Source of the DNA: Morinoia aosen
Taxonomy: Eukaryota; Arthropoda; Malacostraca; Amphipoda; Talitridae
Assembly (NCBI GenBank): GCA_030386875.1
Contig: CM059559.1
Location: forward strand, 65,362,392-65,426,391
Direction of reading: 5' to 3'
DNA length: 64,000 nt
The position numbers and the translations under genes are program-made. The notes beneath the pieces are model-generated. The model saw only the letters and a list, made by a program, of their open reading frames with translations. It was not told where the DNA came from and ran no database searches. Numbering within the stretch: the stretch's first letter is position 1; each line of letters opens with the position of its first letter. Positions 33,128 to 46,400 of the stretch are shown here, in pieces.

Positions 33128-33618
33128 AATCTCAACTTCCTGGATCTCGACTTCAGCAGTGTTAGAAAAGGGCGTAAACGTATCTTCTCACAGGATCAGG
33201 CAGTTAACCCTGAAATTACTTTTTTAGAAGATGAAGGGTTAGTGTTCTGGTCTAATCCAAATGCATTGATGATAGAACTGAAGATGCCGAGTGACCAAGA
33301 CAAACAAATGGAAACACTTTATAGACTCAACAGAAACAAGCTGGAAAGTTGCATGTTAGCAAATGTGAACACTGTATGTCGTCATCAGTCCAGCTTGCAT
33401 ACTCTGTAGATATGAAAGAGACGTACAAAAACATCCTTGATAAAGACAATCAGAAAGTTCAGAAAACAACAAATTTAGTTCCCTTCACTAAGGCCAAGCA
33501 TGGTCTACATAAGAGCAACAGGGTTCCAAGCAGCTCTTCTTCAGTTACCAGGGACGACGCTTGTTGCAGTAATGCTCCATTTCGTCTAAATATTTCGTTT
33601 ATTTATTATTCAGTATGA
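33128..33618 (+). pseudogene. Unrecognised coding-like remnant
   Basis: A frame open for 93 codons (33128-33409, preceded by TGA) reads FLDLDFSSVRKGRKRIFSQD, ITFLEDEGLVFWSNPNALMI and KMPSDQDKQMETLYRLNR. It overlaps a second frame (33349-33618) with KCEHCMSSS and KETYKNILDKDNQKVQKTT. No ATG is near the start of the first. Amino-acid composition looks protein-like, and the two frames could be one gene broken by a frameshift, perhaps from a mobile element. No family identified. Confidence 0.25.
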
Positions 33619-34910
33619 GAAAAAGATTTTAATTTAAAAGCAAGGATCAAGTTCAAGAATGACCTGGGGTTAACGGTAAATTGTGATTTAATCAGTGTTT
33701 TGTAAATAAAAAGTTCAGCAGTTAAATGTATCAAGTTTTTAAGCGTTCTCTCTTTTTATATTTTTACCAGACTACTTCGAGTTTTTCAACTGTATTTTCA
33801 CGTATGTTTTGCTGATATCCAGTCAATGATCTATATTAAGAAAGTTACTCCTCGCTTCTGTTATAACAGCACTGGTTTCACTAGTGGTCCTAAGTTTTCT
33901 TTCATTTGAAGAATAACACTACAAAGGCAACGTCCTCGTTTAATGTTTCAACAAATAATTTATTATCAAGGATTTAATATATTTCGATTTGGTGTTTTGA
34001 TTTCTAACATAATATCTTGATATTTTTTATCACCGTTGCATGTATTTAATTTTCTCAAACTGTTAGAAAACTCGTTTATGTTACTTGTTATCACTGTTAA
34101 AAAATTCATCATACATGTACGTGCACTGGTTATTTTAGTTTTAGAACTACATAATCAATGTATTTTACTCTTCTTTCTTGATTGATCGTTCTTTCATGTG
34201 TTCGATGTGTTTGAAAGCAAATCCGAAATTAAAATTGATTTCAAGTTAATAAAAATTAGGCTGTTTTCGATATGAAGAAAAAGAGTTACAAGAGAAAGCA
34301 GATGGTTGGTATTGCGAGCCATGAAGATATTCAGCGAACCAGGGGAGGTAAGAAAAACAAATAGTTCAGGCCAAGGTCGTCCGCAGACGGCCTGAACCTC
34401 AGCCCTTATTAAATGCTCGTGAGCTATGCGCAAAAGAAGCCAACAACAGTCCTCCAAAAATGTAGAAAACGAAACTGCCTGTGCTAACAACTGTGTATAC
34501 TTTAGTGAAAGTATTATGCGAACACCAGTGGGCGAAGCTTCTCTCTACACTCTTGGTCTAGACTCTAGAGCGATACACTAGGTCGGACGACTCAGACATC
34601 TGATGATACGGAAGTTAAAATCCCAGTAACCTTCTTCAGTTAGTCACATTTCCAAGCAATATTTCAGGGTATCTAGATTAATTTGACATGCAAAAACATT
34701 TCAATCATCATGGCGATCTCATTTGGCATCGTATTGAGAACAGAGCGCAGTAGAGTCTGCGCGAATGTGTTGGAAGAAGTGGGAGGGCTTTCCGTGGCGT
34801 CACTCAACCATATTGTAGCGTAGATATTGATTATGTGAAGCAAAAGATGAAATCATGACCGCTCCTCTCACTGATGTACACTGAAATGAACTTACCTTGA
34901 CATATGTGGC
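33619..34910. other. Unassigned AT-rich sequence
   Basis: No gene or repeat recognised. An open frame on - (34490-34194) lacks any signature. Confidence 0.35.
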
Positions 34911-34914
34911 TGAC

Positions 34915-35020
34915 TGTGCGCGTTCCTTCTGTCGTAGAAATTCAAATCAGGACAGGCTGCCAGTACTCCTCCCATGAGCAGAAGCTGATGCTCTAACCAG
35001 TTACTATCTCCAGCTTATGA
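34915..35020 (-). repeat. Possible tRNA-derived SINE head
   Basis: Read on -, ATAGTAACTGGTTAGAGCAT then CAGCTTCTG has a strong tRNA A-box/D-loop look. GATTTGAATTTC about 45 nt later stands where a B box (GGTTCGAATCC) would be, diverged. A different head from the SINE at 17729. Body and tail were not defined. Confidence 0.4.
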
Positions 35021-35209
35021 ATATCAGACTGTATCTGTTCTGTAAAGCCGCGTTTCTCTAAAATTTATCAAGACCTCACTCATACGGAAATCAAAACCTC
35101 CGGAGGAAAAGGTTAAACTTCAATAGAAGTTAATGGAGTCTCCAACTGTCATCGACAAGTTGTAAATGCTCACCCTCCCTTATTGAGAAACTAAACTTTG
35201 AATTTATAA

Positions 35210-35461
35210 ACGGCTGTTCTTTTGTTTCTTAAAAAAGAATTCCCATCAAAATTAGCTGAAATTTACAAAACTAAAGTGACTCCGATCATTGAACAGTGAG
35301 GTTGCGCTGTAACGCTGCTTCAATTTTTTTCCAGTGCTAGAAAAGAGTCGTTATCTAATGATCTTCTGATTTATATCGCCCCCCCTCTCTCTACTGATAA
35401 AATTAAAGATGCATGCAACGTAGTCAGTTTCAGCGGGAAGTATCTTCTCAACTACAGATAA
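35210..35461 (+). pseudogene. Unrecognised coding-like remnant
   Basis: Frame of 83 codons with a single TGA at 35297: LKKEFPSKLAEIYKTKVTP before the stop, and LLQFFSSARKESLSNDLLIY and PPLSTDKIKDACNVVSF after it. It looks like degraded protein sequence but I know no match. Confidence 0.22.
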
Positions 35462-38400
35462 ATCATAATATTCGAATCAAGTCCATACTGCTGATGGTAA
35501 CTGGGCCCGTATTGTTGTCCATGCCTCATCTTGATACTTTCTAACTATTACTAATAATTTGGCACTCATTCTCTCACAGTTATCAAGGAAGAGGCACGCT
35601 AACTCTTCAGCTGAAATGAATATGATACAGCCTGTAGAAAGAATAAGACCTCGCAGAATTTTAAACCATCATGTTTCATCCTACTCGGGCACTGCATTCC
35701 CAAACCTTATCGTTCGCATTACTCTTTGCAAAAAGTTGCGTTTTTATCAAAGTTTGTTCGGCGTATTTCTTTCGGTGAGTATTTAAGAAGGGCATTTTGT
35801 ATAGCAGCAGCGGTAAATTGAGTGCAGACAACGATGAACTCACCATCCCATAGCATTGCAATAAAAATGTACGTGTAAAAAAATTTATCTGAAAAAGATT
35901 TCTGCGCTGTTCAGTTATCAGCGATTTAATTAACTGATCCTGGCAAAAAAAAACGAGAGGTTCCTCGGATAACGTGATTAAATTTAGCACAGGCATGAAT
36001 ATTTACCCAAAATTTCACGAAAGCGTTACCCGAGGAATTGAATAGCAGAATGAAAGCCAAAGCTGAAAAAATTCTACAGACTTTCGAACTGTTTTTTTTA
36101 ACTTGGGAAGGATGCTATCTAATGCGCTAAAACGCCATGAAAATTTGTTAACATTATTACAATACTCAAGGCCAGCTTGGGAGCAATTTGCTGACTAACT
36201 CCATTGTGTCAGAGTTTAAAATCATCTCAAAAATCAAAAAATGTGAGTACAAATAACTTTCATTGATAGCTGCAACTTTTATTCTTGAAAATCTTAGAAA
36301 TCGTCCAGAATCGTCCAAAAGTTGCTACATCTGCCAACAAAAACTCGAAATTAATTTATGTATCTAAAAGATACTTTTCACTTGTTTGAAGGATGTGGAG
36401 ATAATAGGAAAGTGGAGGCTTCTGATGAGATGCCTCAATTGAATAGTGTAGAAATAGAATAAGGAGTAAGTTTCTAAAACTGGTAGTCTTCACTGAGCAG
36501 ACGTAACAACGCCTTTACTGCATGGTCGTATGTGAAATTAGGGCCCTTACAGCCTGAACGTAGCCAGTAATCATATTATAAGACAAAAGACGCTATGAGC
36601 ATAGGAGAAAAACTTAAATCGGATGAAATATTGTTTGAATGTTATTTCCGAAAAATTGAACGCTGATACTTACGTATTTCCGGTTTTTGTATCCCTACAC
36701 ATCACTGCTTTCTGAGATCTAACGCACCTCCATTGGGGCGCGATGGAGAAATTGATCTCCAAGTTATAAAGGGATCTTGAAGACTTAGTGGTTAACGTGA
36801 GTCCGCAGGGTTTCCATGAGCTTTTAAGGTCTAAAAATAAGAATTACTGTGACATCAGATTATTGAGATGGCTTTGTTTACGCAGATAAATTTTTGTACC
36901 AGCCTATAGCAAATATACAATCGGCAGCGTGTCTCGCTGTTAAACCTAGCACTTCCTTCGAGTCAGTCTGAAGCACCAAGCGAAAAAACTGCACTTGATA
37001 CCTTAATTGCAATATTTCATCTCTTCGAGTAATATTTCCGATATTCAGAGATGCAAATACACGCTGTATCGTCCACCAGCGCTGCCATATACGTGTATAA
37101 CACTTATGTGCTAACTGAAGACTTCAACCTGAAACCGCTCAAAATAAATCTTCACTTAATCCTTCATCGATAACTGCTTCAAGTGAACGGAAATATCAAT
37201 TTTATGATCAAATGATATTCTATCTGTAATCTGTTGGTTTGTTGGTTATAACTGTTTTATGAAGAAAAAAGAACCGATGGCTACGCAAGCCCTTACTTCC
37301 TTACATTCATGGACAAAGTAGATACGAGCCCTAACGCATACACACAAATGCACGTTCATCCAAACATGCACACACACACACACACACAATTGCACCAGTA
37401 GATGGGCGCGATGGTTAATTAAAGGCATTAGCGTTTTCATAACCATCAAGTGTATGAGTGAAAAAAAAACATGAATTCGTAAAGTTTAAGAATTTGCCCA
37501 CTATTTACTCTCTACAAGATTAAAAAATTATTAGGTTTGATTTATTATTTATTTATGAAATTATTATTCTGAATGGTTGATTAAAATTTTCAAAATGATA
37601 GCTACTAGCTCAATATAATGATGAGGTAAATGCACGATTCGTTCTGGAATAAATTCCGGAATGCAGACTGTCTGAATAATAGCAGTTGTTTGGTACTGCG
37701 AACAGAAGATTGCGTGTGGCAGTCACACTTGCCAAAACAGACACATGAACTCCAAAGGAAGTTTTCCTACTATTCCCTCCCATAAAAAAATAATTTTAAA
37801 AACATTTCTTCTCAACACTGATGTTTTCTGACGTATAAAACCTTCGGTCCAAATATGGCGCCTCTTTCTTTAATTCAATATTCAAATATAAAAGAAAAGA
37901 AAGTTCTACGGACAACGCTTGCTTTGCTACGTTGCAGGTGGCAGCAAGTGTACCGAATAGTTTTCAACTATTTTTTAGAACTGTTTACGAACTATTGCTG
38001 ACAACAAGTAACCAAAATTTTGCATTGATATTACTCTGAAAAAATTTTCAATTACAAAATTCTGACCGTCTGCAGTCCCCCTAGCGTGGCAAGACAAATG
38101 TACTTGGAATTTTTCTTTCTTGAAAAATTGAACACTGAATTGAAGAAATAAGTATCGTCTTCGATCCGTAGCTTGCATACTTCTATAGACATGCAGTTTT
38201 TTTATGTAAATAGGTTTATGATTTGAACTTTTTTGATAGGAAGGGTCGGTTTGAAGAATGCCTGTGGAGTGCAGATGTCTATTTCAACAAGTGTGACTAC
38301 TGCATGCAGTTTTACGTTTGTAGTACAGAGCTTCAACAGTTATCTGACACAGTAAACGTGTAGGAATTTCTTATAAAATCAGTAACGCATTGGTGAATCG

Positions 38401-40134
38401 ATCCTGTTCAGCTATTAGAGATCATTGTGGAAATTTTAATCATTTATAGAAATGTTGTAATTTTTCAACCCTGCGTAGAGTAAATTGTGGAGAAAATTTT
38501 GAAATTTCAAAGAACCTTATCATTTTTACTTATCAATCTAATCTTAATGAGAGCACAAGTGTCGTCCAATTAACTAACTCCCCCAGCTACTGGCGTAATT
38601 CTGTGCGTGTGTCTTCAGATGAGTGTGCAAGTGTTGGAGTGGGTCCTTGTGAGTACATGCAAGCATCTACTCTATTCACGAATGTATATGTTGTGGGTTT
38701 TAGGTGTTTAGAGACAAGTGTATTTCATTAAGCTTTACTCTGTTATATTTCTTATTTTGACTTTTTAGATTTCAGTACTGATGTTTGAATTTTACGAACG
38801 CCAAAACGTTTGCATTATGTTTATCTACACATCAGTTATCCTTTCTATCATGGACGTGATATTAGTGATAAAACTATTTATTACTAGGGGAAGTTTATAG
38901 CTTAATACCAATAACTGTATCATATTTAAGCAAAACAAGATGAATTAGTCAGCCAGTTCCACTCAGCACGGGCTTTAGATAAATTCTTTTCAGTTCTCAA
39001 AGTGGCGCTAAATAATTCTGATGCTTCCAGATGGTGCATCTGATGCCTTCAAACATTTGCTTAGTGTAATGGAGGTTAATTAGATCATTAGAGTCCGCTT
39101 GAATACACCAGATAAGGTGCTATTGACTGGCAGGCATTGCAGCCGGTTAAGTTTACAAGTATAGGTATGGATGTGTATTTCATATTATTTTTCTTTCAAA
39201 CGTATCATAGTACATGTTATAACGGCCCATTTCCAACTGACACATGATTATTTTATTATGAGGCAAGACTCATGGAAATGGTTCTGAAAGTTTAAGTACT
39301 GATAGGAACATAATAATTAGTATGAAAATTACGTTTAATTCAATTTGCACGTCTCCTGAAGTAATACAATACCCCCAAATGTTCTACACCGCATTCTAAC
39401 TGGTCCACTGCTCTGTGCAGAGTGAAGCCATTAATTGGTGCGCGGAGTCAACACGCAGATCTTTGTGATCAGTTAAAATTAATTATGGCAACAGAAACAA
39501 GCTGATCGAATTGTTCTTAGGTCCAAGCACGCTCAGACGGCAGAGTTGGAATAAAGCGAACGAAGTAAAATAGTTTTAGAATATGTAGCTAGTATTACTA
39601 CGAACTGCAGACGGTGACCAGGCATTCATTCTTCCTGCATGTGCCGGTAAATGCGTTTTACCCTAAGAAAATGGCCGATTAATCAATTTTTTAACCCTGA
39701 AACCCCTATAGTCTTTATTTCGAACCGGTCGAAAATATCGTAATCGTTGCTTATTTTTCTTTTATCGAGTTCTTTGAAGCCGCGTGCCGATGAGGCATAA
39801 CCAGGCATATACTAACACAAACATTTATTTAAGTATCTATGTTTTGTTATAAATTTTTGGAGTAAAGCACTCGATCTTTTATTCTGGACCTCGATGCACT
39901 GTGCATGCAAATGTATTTTTGTTTTTGGTGGTGGTGGTGAGGGGGGTGGGGGGTTTGCATGAATAAATATCTAGTTACTGCAGCTGAAAATTAATACAAA
40001 AAATAGTTGAATTGCAGGTCATGAAATGCAAACATAAGATTGTCGGCCGTTTATAACTACAATAATTCATGATTAGGAATAGACTACGTAAGTATGAGCT
40101 ATGTTAGACTCAGTAATTTTATATATTTTCACAG
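35462..40134. other. Unassigned; small simple repeats only
   Basis: No gene recognised. (CA)10 at 37369-37388. A G-rich run at 39927-39953 (GGTGGTGGTGGTGAGGGGGG then TGGGGGG) could form a G-quadruplex on +. Open frames at 35559-35786 and 35676-35996 have no family signature. Confidence 0.4.
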
Positions 40135-40244
40135 CAAGCCACGGACGGCATCGTAACGTCTTCATACAATTCGAATCCAGTGTTTCGTTCAGCGAATTCA
40201 TTCCTCAGGCGGTCGAATTACTCGCCAACACTTCCGGAACTAAA
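40135..40244 (+). CDS. Candidate internal coding exon, gene unknown
   Basis: A 110-bp block lies between TATATTTTCACAG (3' splice site, AG at 40133-40134) and AA/GTATGC (donor at 40245). It is open as QATDGIVTSSYNSNPVFRSA and NSFLRRSNYSPTLPEL, ending in phase 2. Local composition and G/C-ending codons (ACG, GAC, ATC, CTC, CCG) differ from the AT-rich DNA on both sides. The serine/proline/asparagine-rich peptide looks like an unstructured region of a larger protein, but I cannot name it. Without homology or RNA evidence it remains a guess. Confidence 0.4.
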
Positions 40245-40618
40245 GTATGCTAGAAAAAGTTCATTTTTTGTTTTCTCGTACGAGTATATTCTTTCGTAAG
40301 TGTTAGATGTATAGAGCTACTTTTTCGATGCTGTTATGTATTTCTCATAACTTATATTCACGTAGTATTTTATTAGAATATTTGAAGACTTCCATCTTAT
40401 TCATGAATTTAATAACGTTTTCTCTGATAACTTTTTTGAATGCATGGAAACCCTCTACAGTAGGACAGGTGATTCTGTGAAACTATGAAAATACCCGTGC
40501 TCGTTTTCCGTACGCATTGGACTCAAGCATACAACCTTGTGCAGGTATATATTGTAAAAATGTTACCGTGAATGCCGAACACAACGAGAATAGCATTGCA
40601 TGGTTAGAGTTTCCCTAA

Positions 40619-40840
40619 CCCTTTAACGTCCGAATTTTTGTAGTCATATTACCGTTAACACAACCACCGTCACTAAACTGGCGCTGGCATCTGGCAGTCA
40701 CCGATATCAGGATGGGATAAGAACTGCCACTCGGCAGAGAACTTCAAAGAACACATTAGGGAACTAATTGAATAAGAAATAAAATATATTGAAGGGGAAT
40801 TTTGAAAGAGGACACTGGTGTCCTCTGGGGCGTTAAAGGG
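40619..40840. mobile_element. piggyBac-like MITE
   Basis: Ends CCCTTTAACGTCC... and the complement of CCCTTTAACGCCC: 13-bp inverted repeats with one mismatch. It is flanked on both sides by CTAA (40615-40618 and 40841-40844). CCCTTT termini and a four-base TTAA-like target duplication are piggyBac hallmarks. CTAA instead of TTAA is unusual. The 222 bp are too short to code. Near the right end the palindrome GAGGACACTGGTGTCCTC (40808-40825) may be a subterminal hairpin. Confidence 0.65.
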
Positions 40841-40844
40841 CTAA

Positions 40845-42519
40845 TAAAGTGAGATACTTACCCAACTGTACAAAGTAAGATATACTCAGAGTTTGGCGAG
40901 GCTTTGAGCAATTACGGAACTAAGAGCAGGAAAAAATTTTCTTGCCTCTGAAGTAGTAGCGGGAAATAAAGATCGCCCTCCTCTCGGAATGTTGCGTAAC
41001 CGGTTTAGAGCTCCACGCTTCCTTACCTGCCATTGTTGTCTAGGATTGCATGGCAGTAGCAAAAATAGTGGAAACTACAAAAGTACTTGATCATTAACGT
41101 CTAGAGTGACTTGATTTCCTCAGCATAACTGCCAGCTTCAGGTGTTAATTATAATCTGTGTGTTATTATTTCTTCGTCTCTTCCTTCTTTAGAAAGGTCA
41201 TTTTTCCACTGTATTTCTAATGACAACGTAGACATCGCATTTGATTCTCCTTTATAAATAATTACTATGGCCCTTACCTTCATGCTTTCTCTGCTGGTCG
41301 GTATCAAAGTAAATTGGCTTCATAATTAAGTTTCCCAAATGAAATACATACTTTGCAGGAACTGTAATTAGCGTCTGCTAGCACGTAATTCGGGAGTACA
41401 TTTCCGTGCTTACACAATGCAAGCAATCATAATTGGAGACCTACCCTATACCGTGTGCAGCTTTCCATCTCCTTCTCGTTGTAGCCATCCCAACTTTTCA
41501 TCCCGGCGCACTGACTCCAATTTCGTTGTTCACTCACTGTGCGTACGGGCGTATCAGCTAAAGCCCGACAGTGAAGGAGCAAAGTGACATTTTATTTCTC
41601 CTCTAGTCATTACTAAAGGAAACGTTTATTAAATACTGTGAACATAATTATATCAGGGCAATTACGGTTAATTCTATTAATTCTTTCAATTCGTTTTCAT
41701 AAATTGGGTTCTGAAAGAAAAATCTTCCAAGCTTAGGGCGATTCACAGGTTAACATTCAACTTCCGTGAGAAATTACCATGTTTTCCGCATCATATTTTA
41801 CGGATTCGATGTTCATCTACATAAAGAGAGTCTGTTCAATGTTAATTTTTTACCATTTTGGACTGGAAAACTTCTTCTCATTACCCGAATTTAGGCAGAA
41901 CATTTTTGACAACTTCCATTGAGGAAATGGGCAATCTACGATGCTTCGGGTAGCCACTTGACCAGACCAGGGAAAGCAAAAGTAAGGTGTGGCAGCCGTG
42001 TACGTGTTGAGGAACTGCTTCACATTACAATGGTACGTTTAATGAATGTGCTGTGATAATAGTCGTACTTGTAGGTTCGATGTTGATATTTTAGCCAGTA
42101 CAACTTTATGGATAATCGCAAGTTGATGTTTCATGTTGTTTACTTGAATGTTTCACGTAAGTAAAACAATTATTTGCGTCCAGTGAGAAGGAAAGCAAAT
42201 GTGAGATAGCGGGCCTTAGTGTTCGGTTTTCGCTGCAACTTTGTTTCGACGCTATGGTCGACTACGTATAATGCACCAATATTCTACACGCTTTCTGAAT
42301 AATAAAAACCTATGGTAATTCCACATCGGGTGGGTCATGGAGGATGGTGTCGAGAGGCTGATGGCGGCATGAGCAGGAGGCAGACTTAATCTGCCCAGAA
42401 GCGACTGGGGTGGCGATTATGAATCTTCTTTTAGATGTTTTAAGATTTGCTCAAAAATCGATATATGATGAGAATGTGACAACATGAGCGTTTTGTTTTG
42501 TGCAAGCATTTTTCGACGC
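40845..42519. other. Unassigned AT-rich sequence
   Basis: No gene or repeat recognised. Confidence 0.4.
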
Positions 42520-42720
42520 AACAGACCCTCGGGCCATGAGGCGACGGTTCGCGCGCCGCTCGTCGCTTGAAAACGTCAGGGTAGACTGCAGTCATTGGCT
42601 CGTGCCCGAGCGCTGCAAGAGTGGCAGCCGCAGCCTTGCGCCCTCGGTGTCGGCAGTCAGGCGAGAGCCTTCAGAGAGTGAGTGTGTGAGGTGCGCTACT
42701 TCTGGCAGTTAACCCCGTCC
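42520..42720. promoter_or_regulatory. GC-rich island, possible promoter or 5' exon
   Basis: A sharp GC-rich block with many CpGs (GCGCGCCGCTCGTCGC, GCCGCAGCCTTGCGCC) in AT-rich DNA. A potential 5' splice site AGA/GTGAGTG lies at 42676-42682. The 70-codon + frame over it (42500-42712) is not recognised. Such islands in insects often mark 5' UTR exons. Confidence 0.3.
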
Positions 42721-43260
42721 CCGTCTCTTGTCCCTTCAAATTTCTCTCCTATGGCCCAGGCTTTAATATGTGTGGAAGAAAGGAGGGGCTAATTTCCATT
42801 TTCCTTGAATATCGATCAAGACAAGTGTTTCGCTCTGAACTAATTTACCTAAATTTGAAGATTAGATTTAGAATAAATTTTCACAGGCGAAAGAGAGGCT
42901 CCAATTTGTAACTGATTGCTTCCCTTGAAGAGCAGCCCAAATTGAGTCAAGTGTCCGTCCGTTCTTCACAAAATGGTCGGAATGGCCAATTTGTCGTGAA
43001 TGGAGGGAAATAAGACTCGCTCGTCTCCCAAATCCAAGCGTCGTAAGGAAGCGTCGCCAAATGCGAGTGCGGTCTCGCTCATAGGCGTTCTTTTCAAGGC
43101 AAGCTTTCGTTTCCTTCAAAAAATTTTTAGGTTCGAGCAATCATTTCGAAGCTCATATTCTTGTCTATGGGAAGTTTATTTGGCAGTATTATAAGGTTTC
43201 TAACCGTGGCTTGGAGTATGAGGTCCATGAAATAATCTAACTCATGACTCTCACGCCTCT
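42721..43260. other. Unassigned, between two GC-rich islands
   Basis: Open frames on both strands around 42868-43194 without family signature. No repeats. Confidence 0.3.
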
Positions 43261-43269
43261 GCTGATAAG

Positions 43270-43490
43270 ATTTTTTTCGTGACTAGACTGCAGTGTGGCG
43301 CTGAGTGACCGCGCGCGTTATCGAGCGTGAGACAAAGTATGCGAGTTTGTCTCCTGGCAGAATTGTGGCGCAGTCCTGACGTGCGTGCGGCGCGCTCGCG
43401 GTGCTGTCGTGGTGAGGTCAGGTGCGGGCAGCGCACGGGTCGCGGCTGTCGTGGGCCTTGGGTGTGTGTGAAACTGTGGGCTGCTCAGCG
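43270..43490. promoter_or_regulatory. GC-rich island, possible promoter or 5' exon
   Basis: CpG-rich block (GACCGCGCGCGTTATCGAGC, GTGCGTGCGGCGCGCTCGCG) with a possible donor GTCGTG/GTGAGG near 43412. Open on both strands, so no coding strand can be chosen. About 750 bp right of the island at 42520. Confidence 0.3.
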
Positions 43491-46400
43491 CTCTCATTAT
43501 GCTCATGATTTTATTGTGCTCAATATCATGTTATCATTTGATAACGATGTGCGAAGTTCGAGTCGTTTAAAAAACAATAATTTGAAATGTGTAGCCTTTT
43601 AATTGAACCGTTTTTGTTCGACTTGGCACCCGTGTTTTTAGTGCAGTTTGGTATAATCTGCGCCGCGTGCAACTGTTCGCATTTTCTGCTTCTCCCGAAG
43701 ATATGCCTGCTTGTCATACAGCGTGTAATTGCCCTGTCTTTAAGGCTGTCTCTTCAGATATTAAGTCAGTCTCACAAGTGCTTGCTTCATACAAGGCATC
43801 AGAAACCTGGAAACCTGCGCTCAAATAACCTTGGCTTTTGTATTATTTCTTGCGCTTTGATTTTTGTCGTAGAAAAATATTTCATGGACTAAATGAAAGA
43901 AAACGGCATGTTAGGCAACAATCTACCCTCATCGACTTGTTTCTGCATGATCCTAAATTTTTAACCGGGTTTCTTCAGTTGCTTTGCTCATCTAGTAACT
44001 TTATCAAAGAGATAAGAAAAAATTTACGACCTTTTTAAACTTTTGAACGGCACCATCCACTAAAAACTTATTTCTTATTTCGATGGGCTCCGCGTCGATA
44101 ATTTTTTATGAAATTTTTTCCCTATTGACTTTAACGACATTTTTGTGCTTCCTGTGACACTTCATGCCAAACTCTCTTCTGTCAAAAGTTTAACGCATGT
44201 TTTCCTAAGCGCAGATTTAATACACTTGCAATGAAAAGCCAAAAAAATAACTGATGAAATACCCTATCATATGTAAAGTGAGTGCATATTTTTAGACACT
44301 CTTCAGATTCTGGAGTGTGAAAATGTTGACAGAATGACAGCTGCGCTTAGAAGGAAGTTGATGAAAATTCTTAAAACTTTGAAATTTATTTTTTGCATAC
44401 TGGGATCGCCCTGGAAACGAGAATTTGTTATGCCATTATTTTGCTTGGCACGCAAGATAGAGCCGGTGTCTGAGGAGAGGCCTCGGTCTGTCAGACCTGG
44501 AATATGGAGGCCATGTAGACTATACTCATTTTTTGCGCAATAATAATTTTTTTTACAATCAGAGATAACTCCCAAATTCTTCTTCGTGCTTATACTGTTA
44601 AAAGTTGAACCTCGATTTTTAGTTACAATGCTTTGTAGAAAATTCCATTGATGTAATAATAAGTTTGATCAAATGTTTCTGAAAGATCAGATGAATAACT
44701 CTATATATGTGATTAGGTAAATCATGAGGAGCGTTTTCTGCACTGATCATGCTTCTACTACCGATGATTATTTATTGATGCAAATAGCATTAGGTTAAAA
44801 GACCCAGAGATAAAAAGCAGTCGAGATCGTTGAAAGGGCCTCTGTGAAAACATTTTCAACTTAGGAATGATTAATAATTGCAGTTCTGAGAGGCATGATT
44901 GATTTGCACCATTCCTACAGTAAGTCTCTTGAATTCATTCCTGTTGTCGCTCTTGTATTGCATCCAGGTAAACAAGAAACCAAACTATTCAAGTAAGGAA
45001 CATGAGTTCAATCTCCGTATTATTTCGTGAGGGTCACTCATCTCTTTTGGAAACAAAAAGGTTAAAGGTTTGATGTCCAAGAACCTAATTGCTGGCATTA
45101 CTGTGATAAATGTTCAGGCGATTCACATTTCTTGAGGCACATCATAAGAAATGCGCTTCAAGAAAATGCTGTGTATCGTGTGCTGCAGCGTATTCCTCGT
45201 GTCCCCGAGCAACTGATGTGATGAAGCTTGTATAGATTCGTAAGCTAAAACAGCTATGATAAAAATAAATTTTTCGGTTGAGTTTTCAGGTATTTAGCAG
45301 CCAAAAATAAAAAAAACATCGTGGGAAACATTATGTGCGTTGTGTGTGGTCCAATTATTTTTCATGCGGCTTTGAAGTGGCAATACGTTGCATTCACCTA
45401 GGCTTCTCTATCCTGATTTTTTGTCTTAATTTCTATTATTGAAATCGCTGTGAGATAATACTTCCCTCTTAATATTTTGATATTATAGTGATACCCCCGC
45501 TAGATTCGCTCATCTTAGGAATTAACCTAAGCATAAAATTAACTGGCGTATAGTAGTTGTACTCGATCTGAAAACTCATAATCTTTTTTATCGCGAAGAT
45601 AGGAAAAATTTTCTTAAAAGCTTTTTTAAAATAGTTTATTTCTAGGGTCTATTAGTGAGACCAAACACCGTGATTATTTGCGGTGTATCATTTGATTTGT
45701 AGTATTTCTGCAGACAGTACGAACTTGTGCAATGCTACATCCTCAGCCTCTCAATCACCTGAATGTTCAGCCAGTTAAGTAGGAAGCCTGCATCCCTGTA
45801 GCCTACAAAGCTAAAGGGAGCCTCTTGAAATTTACGAGCGAGTGCCAGCACCATGTAGCTTAGACTTGAACGCTCTGTGAGTTTTCCGCTAATGCTTCCA
45901 ACACTGACGGAAAATTAGCATTCTCAACATCTACATAAACTCGTGCTAACAATTTTTTATCGGCTCGAAGTCAGTGGATGTGTTGGAACCCTTCTTCGAG
46001 GTGTACTTTCCTTAGTTTGAAACCCTGGTAAGTTGTTCAGAGACAGTAATAGTAAAGCGTAAAAGAATTTTCGAAATATCTGGTAACCATTTTTTGACGT
46101 TCAATGTTAACACACTGAAAAACAAATAAGAAATTCTAAGGCTATAGTCTAAATAGCCTGGAATCACGTTTGAACAACTGCACTGCATAGGCACAGCTTC
46201 AATAGTCTATTTTTTCACACAAGTAGCATAGCTGCTGACGCGATATTTGGGTCTTAGCTGTTATCAATTCCTTCAGCCTTAATTATGTTTCAAACTGTAA
46301 GTACATCAATGCTCTAATTTCAGAGTGCTATGGCAGTACTACATAAATTTATCACCAATAATTCATACGTTTGAAAGCCTTATTTTTTTAAAATTGGGAT

